A stretch of 64,000 bases of DNA. Origin: Hyphococcus lacteus (lineage in GTDB: Bacteria; Pseudomonadota; Alphaproteobacteria; Caulobacterales; Parvularculaceae). Where the stretch lies: assembly GCF_041058985.1 (NCBI RefSeq), contig NZ_JBEHZE010000001.1, forward strand, positions 806,001 through 870,000, given 5' to 3'. The position numbers were made by a program, and so were the translations under genes. The notes below the pieces were generated by a model. The model searched no databases. It was not told the origin of the DNA and saw only the letters and a list, made by a program, of their open reading frames with translations. Shown piece after piece: positions 60,180 to 64,000 of this stretch; position 1 is the first letter of the stretch; every line of letters starts with the position of its first letter.

Positions 60180-60554
60180 ATGACTGATATTATTGCACGC
60201 GATGAAACCGCAAGCTTGATTTCCGCAGATAAAGTCGAAGGCACCGATGTTTTTAACAATGACGGTGAAAAACTCGGCTCCGTTCAAGACGTTATGCTTG
60301 ATAAGCGACAGGGCAATGTTGCTTTCGCCGTTATGGCATTTGGCGGATTCTTGGGGATGGGTGAAAAACATCACCCATTACCATGGGATACACTGAATTA
60401 TGACGACGAACGGGATGGCTATGTGGTGAACCTATCAAAGGAAAAACTAGAAGGTGCACCAACCATTGAACGCAACGAGACAAACCGTCTTTATGATCGT
60501 TCATATGGCGAAAAAATCTATGGATATTATGGTGTACCGCCATATTGGATGTAA
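60180..60554 (+). CDS. PRC-barrel domain protein
   Basis: A 124-residue cytoplasmic protein. The PRC-barrel pattern is clear: LISADKVEGTDVFNNDGEKLGSVQDVMLDKRQGNVAFAVM, then HHPLPWDTL and GYVVN. These domains occur in RimM and photosynthetic reaction centre H subunits, and in many small stress-associated proteins of alphaproteobacteria. A Tyr/Pro-rich tail (EKIYGYYGVPPYWM) follows. The start is ATG 60180 after GGAGAAG. It stands alone and ends at a strong terminator. Role unknown, possibly membrane or stress related. Confidence 0.85.
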   Translation: MTDIIARDETASLISADKVEGTDVFNNDGEKLGSVQDVMLDKRQGNVAFAVMAFGGFLGMGEKHHPLPWDTLNYDDERDGYVVNLSKEKLEGAPTIERNETNRLYDRSYGEKIYGYYGVPPYWM

Positions 60555-60560
60555 TAAAAC

Positions 60561-60593
60561 GCCCGGCCAGACACAAACTGGCCGGGCTTTTTT
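60561..60593 (+). terminator. intrinsic terminator of the PRC-barrel gene
   Basis: A 10-bp perfect stem, GCCCGGCCAG (60561-60570) with CTGGCCGGGC (60578-60587), is followed by six T. It lies 7 bases past the stop and is one of the clearest terminators in the window. It also faces the 3' end of the cyd operon two bases beyond. Confidence 0.92.
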
Positions 60594-60594
60594 C

Positions 60595-60753
60595 TCAGCC
60601 AATAAATAACAGCGCCCGCATTAAATAAGCGGTGCCGGCAACGCATGCGACGCCCGCAACAGCGAGGATAACAAACCACAATAACTTTGGGCCGAGGCCC
60701 GGTTTTTTATCATCATCAGATGACGGACCAACAGGTTTGAATATATCAGGCAT
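60595..60753 (-). CDS. small single-pass subunit of the bd-type oxidase (DUF2474-like)
   Basis: A 52-residue protein: a polar N-terminus (DIFKPVGPSSDDDKKPG), then one transmembrane helix (KLLWFVILAVAGVACVAGTAYLM) and a short tail. DUF2474 proteins of this form follow cydB/cioB genes and resemble CydX in role, stabilising the oxidase haems. The start at 60753 lies inside cydB (8-base overlap) after GAGGGG, so translation is coupled. The position strongly supports this role, though the sequence is too short for firm family proof. Confidence 0.7.
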   Translation of the reverse strand: MPDIFKPVGPSSDDDKKPGLGPKLLWFVILAVAGVACVAGTAYLMRALLFIG

Positions 60754-61777
60754 GATACCCCTCACCCGGACGAACCTTTCCCCAGAACAGGGAATACACA
60801 TAGACGGTGTAAACAAGGATGGTCGGCAGCAATATACCTCCGCCAACGAGCAAGAATTTTAAAGAGGTGTCGTGTGCCGCGGTTTCCCAAATAGTTTTCG
60901 AAAAAGGTACGTTGTACGGAAACAAAGATACGGCAAAACCAAGATAACCGGTTAGGAAAATCCCTGCCGCGAGGACAATGGGAAGCCAGTCATTAGATGA
61001 GTTTCGGGTCAATTCGCGCCATAAAAACCCAATTAAAACAGCGCCTGCCAGCGGAATTGGTGAAACGAATAAAAATTTCCCGAAATCAATTTCCGTCATA
61101 GATATGCCCCAGCGTTCTGTGACGCGGGGATCGATTGATAATGTGGCAAGGCTAATGGCCGCCATAGCAAGACCGACACCAATCAATGTTCGGCGTGCCC
61201 ATTTGCGTGCACCATCACGTGTTGCACCCTCTGTTTTAAGGATCAACCAACATGATCCGAGCAGAACATAACCGACAACGACCGCAGCACCCACCATCAA
61301 TGAGAATGGTGTCAGCCAATCATACCCGCCACCAGCATAAGCCCGACCCGATACCTCTATGCCCTGAATAAATGCGCCCAGAATAATTCCTTGGGAAAAG
61401 GCGGCCGCGAGCGATCCACCAAAAAATGCGCCATTCCAAAACCGTTTGGTTGTGTTGCGGACGGCTTTATGACGGAATTCAAACGCCACCCCGCGAAAGA
61501 TCAATGCGGCCAGCATGATCAGTACGGGGATGTAAAATGCCGGTATCAAAATTGAATAGGCAAGCGGAAACGCGGCCAATAAACCGCCACCACCGAGGAC
61601 CAACCATGTCTCGTTTCCATCCCATACGGGTTCTATGGTGGCTGTCATTAAAGATCGTTCGGCTTCGTCACTGGCAAAAGCGGTGAGAATACCAATGCCG
61701 AGGTCAAAACCATCAAGCAAAACATACATCATGACGGCAACGGCAATAAGGATAGCCCAAATTAATGCGTAATCCAT
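60746..61777 (-). CDS. cydB: cytochrome bd ubiquinol oxidase subunit II
   Basis: A 343-residue inner-membrane subunit with eight to nine helices and no haem ligands of its own. It shows the conserved start YALIWAILIAVAVMMYVLLDGFDLGIG, then PVWDGNETWLVLGGGGLLAAFP and GVAFEFRHK. These are hallmarks of CydB/CioB. With subunit I it forms a quinol oxidase reducing O2 to water. It lies 11 bases after cydA and is overlapped by the small DUF2474-like gene. No cydDC exporter genes are in the window. Confidence 0.94.
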   Translation of the reverse strand: MDYALIWAILIAVAVMMYVLLDGFDLGIGILTAFASDEAERSLMTATIEPVWDGNETWLVLGGGGLLAAFPLAYSILIPAFYIPVLIMLAALIFRGVAFEFRHKAVRNTTKRFWNGAFFGGSLAAAFSQGIILGAFIQGIEVSGRAYAGGGYDWLTPFSLMVGAAVVVGYVLLGSCWLILKTEGATRDGARKWARRTLIGVGLAMAAISLATLSIDPRVTERWGISMTEIDFGKFLFVSPIPLAGAVLIGFLWRELTRNSSNDWLPIVLAAGIFLTGYLGFAVSLFPYNVPFSKTIWETAAHDTSLKFLLVGGGILLPTILVYTVYVYSLFWGKVRPGEGYHA

Positions 61778-61788
61778 GATGCGCTCCC

Positions 61789-63213
61789 TTATGATGCGGC
61801 GGGTGTGGTGCCCGCCTCTTTGTCTTCAAGTGTTTCAGCAGGATCAGCAACGGCACCAAGGGGCGTTCCCGGCGCACGTTTTTCTGCCGCGGGTGGCCCG
61901 GCCGGTTGGTCATCAAAGCCGCGGGTTGCAATCCGTGCCATATAGACGATCCCTGCCGTAAAGATGATTGCGTAAATCACCATGAACACCATGAGTGAGA
62001 ACGCGACCTGACCTGCGGGAACCGGCGAGACGCTATCGGCCGTACGCAATAATCCATAGACCGTGTAGGGTTGGCGGCCGACCTCAGCGACGACCCAGCC
62101 AGAGATGACGGCGATGAAACCAAGTGTACCGCCGGGAATGGCAAGAATGTGAAATATGCCCGGCTTGGTTAGTTTTTGTGTGCGCCATAACCACAACCCC
62201 CACAACCCAATGCCTAATAGGCCCAATCCTGCACCAACCATGATGCGGAACGACCAGAAGACGATAAAGACGGGCGGGTGTTCGGAATCTGGGAATGCAT
62301 CGAGGCCTTTGAGCGGTTTTTCACCGCCAACAACCACGTCACCTAAACCAGGGATGCCAATCTCGGCGATGTTGCGTTTATTTTCTTGATCGGGAAGCGC
62401 AAACAAAATGGTTGGCTGGCCTTCTTTGGTTTCCCACCAACCTTCCATGGCGGCAACTTTTGCGGGTTGATAGTGATGGGCAATTTCACCCGACCAATGA
62501 CCGGCCCAAATTTGAAGTGGCATCAATACCGCGAGCGTTCCGGCGGCCATACGCATTTGCCAACGGGTTGGCTCGGTTACGCGACCGCGTAGAACCTGAA
62601 TAGCGCCTGCCGCCATAATCACCGCCGCCGTCGTAATAAACGCCGCGAGCATCATGTGGACATACCGAGATGGAAAGCTGGGGTTGAAGATAACCTCCAT
62701 CCAACTCGTTACATAAAACCGGCCATCTGGCCCGATTTCATGGCCTTGGGGGGTCTGCATCCAGCTATTGGCCGAAAGAATCCAGAACGCGGAAATCATC
62801 GTTCCGACGGAAACAGCCAACGTAGAGATAAAGTGGAGCCGGTTCCCGACCCGTTTCCAGCCGAACAACATAACGCCAAGGAAAGTCGCTTCAAGGAAGA
62901 ATGCGGTTAGCACCTCGTACCCTAATAGAGGGCCAAGCACATTGCCGGTTTTGTCAGAGAAAACAGACCAGTTAGAGCCGAATTGGTAACTCATGACGAC
63001 ACCGGTCACGACGCCCATGGCAAACGCCAACGCAAAGATCTTTACCCAGTGAAGGTAGAGACGAAGAAAGACGTCGCGCTTGGTTTTCAACCATAATCCT
63101 TCGCATACCGCCAAAAATGCAGCCAGCCCAATCGTGAATGCCGGAAACATAATGTGAAATGCGATAACGAAAGCGAATTGCAAACGCGACAAGATGAGTG
63201 CGTCGAGTTCCAT
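61789..63213 (-). CDS. cydA: cytochrome bd ubiquinol oxidase subunit I (CIO type)
   Basis: A 474-residue subunit of about nine helices carrying haems b558, b595 and d. It shows RLQFAFVIAFHIMFPAFTIG (haem b595/d His), YEVLTAFFLEATFLG (Glu near haem d) and WILSANSWMQTPQGHEI. GRQPYTVYGLLRTADSVSP is the CIO-type signature. The Q-loop is short, as in cyanide-insensitive oxidases, giving a high-affinity terminal oxidase for low O2 or stress. The C-terminal tail is Ala/Pro/Glu rich. ATG 63213 is preferred over GTG 63222. An inverted repeat lies 26-43 bases upstream. Confidence 0.95.
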   Translation of the reverse strand: MELDALILSRLQFAFVIAFHIMFPAFTIGLAAFLAVCEGLWLKTKRDVFLRLYLHWVKIFALAFAMGVVTGVVMSYQFGSNWSVFSDKTGNVLGPLLGYEVLTAFFLEATFLGVMLFGWKRVGNRLHFISTLAVSVGTMISAFWILSANSWMQTPQGHEIGPDGRFYVTSWMEVIFNPSFPSRYVHMMLAAFITTAAVIMAAGAIQVLRGRVTEPTRWQMRMAAGTLAVLMPLQIWAGHWSGEIAHHYQPAKVAAMEGWWETKEGQPTILFALPDQENKRNIAEIGIPGLGDVVVGGEKPLKGLDAFPDSEHPPVFIVFWSFRIMVGAGLGLLGIGLWGLWLWRTQKLTKPGIFHILAIPGGTLGFIAVISGWVVAEVGRQPYTVYGLLRTADSVSPVPAGQVAFSLMVFMVIYAIIFTAGIVYMARIATRGFDDQPAGPPAAEKRAPGTPLGAVADPAETLEDKEAGTTPAAS

Positions 63214-63535
63214 AGGGCCCACCGTTTCTATTGCAGGTCAAAACTAGTCAGTTTTGTTCTGTTTACATAGTGAAGCAGATGCCGCGCGGCGGCATGCCGC
63301 ACAAAGCCGTATACGCTATACATCTTTTAGCACTTTTTTCCCTCTACCGAAACCATCAATTCGGTTCATCGTATCAGGTTGGGATTAATCGTGTTTTTGC
63401 TACGGTTTACCGATTGATTGTTGAAAGCATTTTCACAGCGGCATAGGTTTTTAGATAGATTCATCAGTATACAACATTTCTGGCTAGGGCGCACAGAAGG
63501 GGGTGAATCTGTGTTGAAACGAAAAGGAGAGTCTG
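63214..63535. other. intergenic region between cydA and the small secreted protein gene
   Basis: About 320 bases, with no gene I trust. It holds the cydA promoter region with the CAAAACT-N4-AGTTTTG repeat (63239-63256). Toward the right end comes the leader of the small secreted gene, with AAAGGAGAG before its ATG. An AT-rich stretch lies at about 63309-63430. I see no FNR box with the exact TTGAT-N4-ATCAA form. Confidence 0.4.
63239..63256. promoter_or_regulatory. inverted repeat upstream of cydA, candidate operator
   Basis: CAAAACT (63239-63245), AGTC, AGTTTTG (63250-63256) form a perfect 7+7 dyad. On the minus strand it lies at -26 to -43 from the cydA ATG, within promoter range. The regulator is unknown. 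Confidence 0.5.
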
Positions 63536-63928
63536 ATGAAAAAGCCTATGAATATTTTAATGGTGGCCGCAACGAGTACACTTATCCTGGGTAGCGTTGC
63601 CCACGCAGATTATGCCGATGTGCAAGATGGTTACGTTAAAGACGCATTTGAATCAGCCGATAATGACTGGCGCCGTATCACTGTAAACCGTAACGATGTT
63701 TGTGGGTCTTACGGCAAAAATGGGACACGCCGTATTGACGTATTGATCAGCGATTATGAAGCGATTGGCACCGCACTTGATGGAGGAAACAGTTCTGACG
63801 CAACCAAGGCGGCGAAAGAGCTAGGCAAATCCATCAATAGAAACAGCCGGTTCAAGTCATGCTGGCGCAAAATTTCACGCAAGAATGGTATCTCTACATC
63901 GTTCACAAGTGCCGTTAGTTCACTTTAA
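63536..63928 (+). CDS. small secreted protein of unknown function
   Basis: A 130-residue protein with a signal peptide (NILMVAATSTLILGSVAHA, cleavage after AHA). The mature part is polar and helical, with two Cys (VCGSYGK and KSCWRK) that may form a disulphide. It has a Ser/Thr-rich tail (ISTSFTSAVSSL). I recognise no domain. A good ribosome site (AAAGGAGAG) precedes ATG 63536. It stands alone downstream of the cydA divergent region. A hairpin follows its stop. Confidence 0.6.
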   Translation: MKKPMNILMVAATSTLILGSVAHADYADVQDGYVKDAFESADNDWRRITVNRNDVCGSYGKNGTRRIDVLISDYEAIGTALDGGNSSDATKAAKELGKSINRNSRFKSCWRKISRKNGISTSFTSAVSSL

Positions 63929-63941
63929 GCGGTCAATAAAT

Positions 63942-63969
63942 CCGCCGGTAACATGGTCGTTATCGGCGG
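63942..63969 (+). terminator. hairpin after the small secreted protein gene
   Basis: CCGCCGGTAAC (63942-63952) pairs with GTTATCGGCGG (63959-63969) with one G-T wobble and a 6-base loop. It starts 14 bases past the stop. The T-tract after it is absent (GTGTCTGC), so it may protect the mRNA 3' end or be a Rho-dependent site instead. Confidence 0.4.
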
Positions 63970-64000
63970 GTGTCTGCTGTTATTGATGATTGCCGTTAAC

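Noticed and set aside
63231..63446. Open frame of 71 codons between cydA and the small secreted gene.
   Set aside because: It overlaps the cydA operator region, lacks a convincing ribosome site and shows no protein-like pattern.

Overview
This window is a stretch of chromosome from an alphaproteobacterium of moderate GC content. I see no phage, plasmid, IS or CRISPR signatures. The evidence for the class is the block coaE-aroE-maf-PPSR / hemE-hemJ-rho, perfect CtrA-type boxes (TTAA-N7-TTAA), a cytochrome bd oxidase of the cyanide-insensitive type, a K+-independent membrane pyrophosphatase, and a complete bacterial ceramide gene set of the Caulobacter type. Almost all genes look intact. Only the first gene (maeB) is cut, by the window edge.

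Layout. 1-10 kb: 3' part of malic enzyme, a DUF2167 membrane protein, an SDR enzyme, a small membrane protein behind a perfect CtrA box, a PiT-type transporter, hemH, a threonine aldolase with a HAD phosphatase, and hppA. 10-18 kb: a sphingolipid locus. A di-iron lipid hydroxylase is divergent from fatty acyl-AMP ligase, ceramide reductase-like epimerase, acyl carrier protein, serine palmitoyltransferase, a DUF2141 secreted protein and an N-acyltransferase of the bacterial ceramide synthase type. 18-24.5 kb: AMP nucleosidase, Trm112-like, LON-substrate-domain and YbbN-like genes, a prolyl-tRNA editing protein, tRNA-Gly(GCC), secreted proteins of unknown function and a membrane desaturase. 24.6-27.6 kb: a multi-TM histidine kinase converging on a PilZ-like/methyltransferase fusion that resembles the PhcB quorum-signal methyltransferase. 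27.8-41.5 kb: ftsK, an ammonium transporter, a UbiH-type hydroxylase, an M24 peptidase, an aspartic protease, dapB, DUF3088 with a sulfotransferase, an MFS carrier, and dnaJ-dnaK. 42-53.8 kb: a methyltransferase behind a palindrome, a VWA lipoprotein, a TIR-like/FGE-like membrane protein, comM, a hybrid kinase, an AmpG-like permease, a PfkB kinase and an alpha/beta hydrolase.

53.8-60.1 kb is the most informative part. coaE, aroE, maf and PPSR run left, and hemE, hemJ and rho run right, away from a 414-bp gap. The gap holds a perfect DnaA box, a weaker one, a 22-bp perfect palindrome and an AT-rich tract with two CtrA-type boxes next to hemE. This is the same arrangement as the Caulobacter replication origin, so I propose it as this chromosome's oriC. 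The window ends with a PRC-barrel protein, a cydA-cydB-small subunit operon behind an inverted repeat, and a small secreted protein.

Pathways: ceramide synthesis is covered from fatty acid activation to N-acylation. Late haem synthesis (hemE, hemJ, hemH) is present next to a haem-containing oxidase. Protein quality control (dnaKJ, YbbN-like, LON-substrate domain) and pyrophosphate-driven proton pumping are also represented. All calls come from reading the sequence; no database search was possible.
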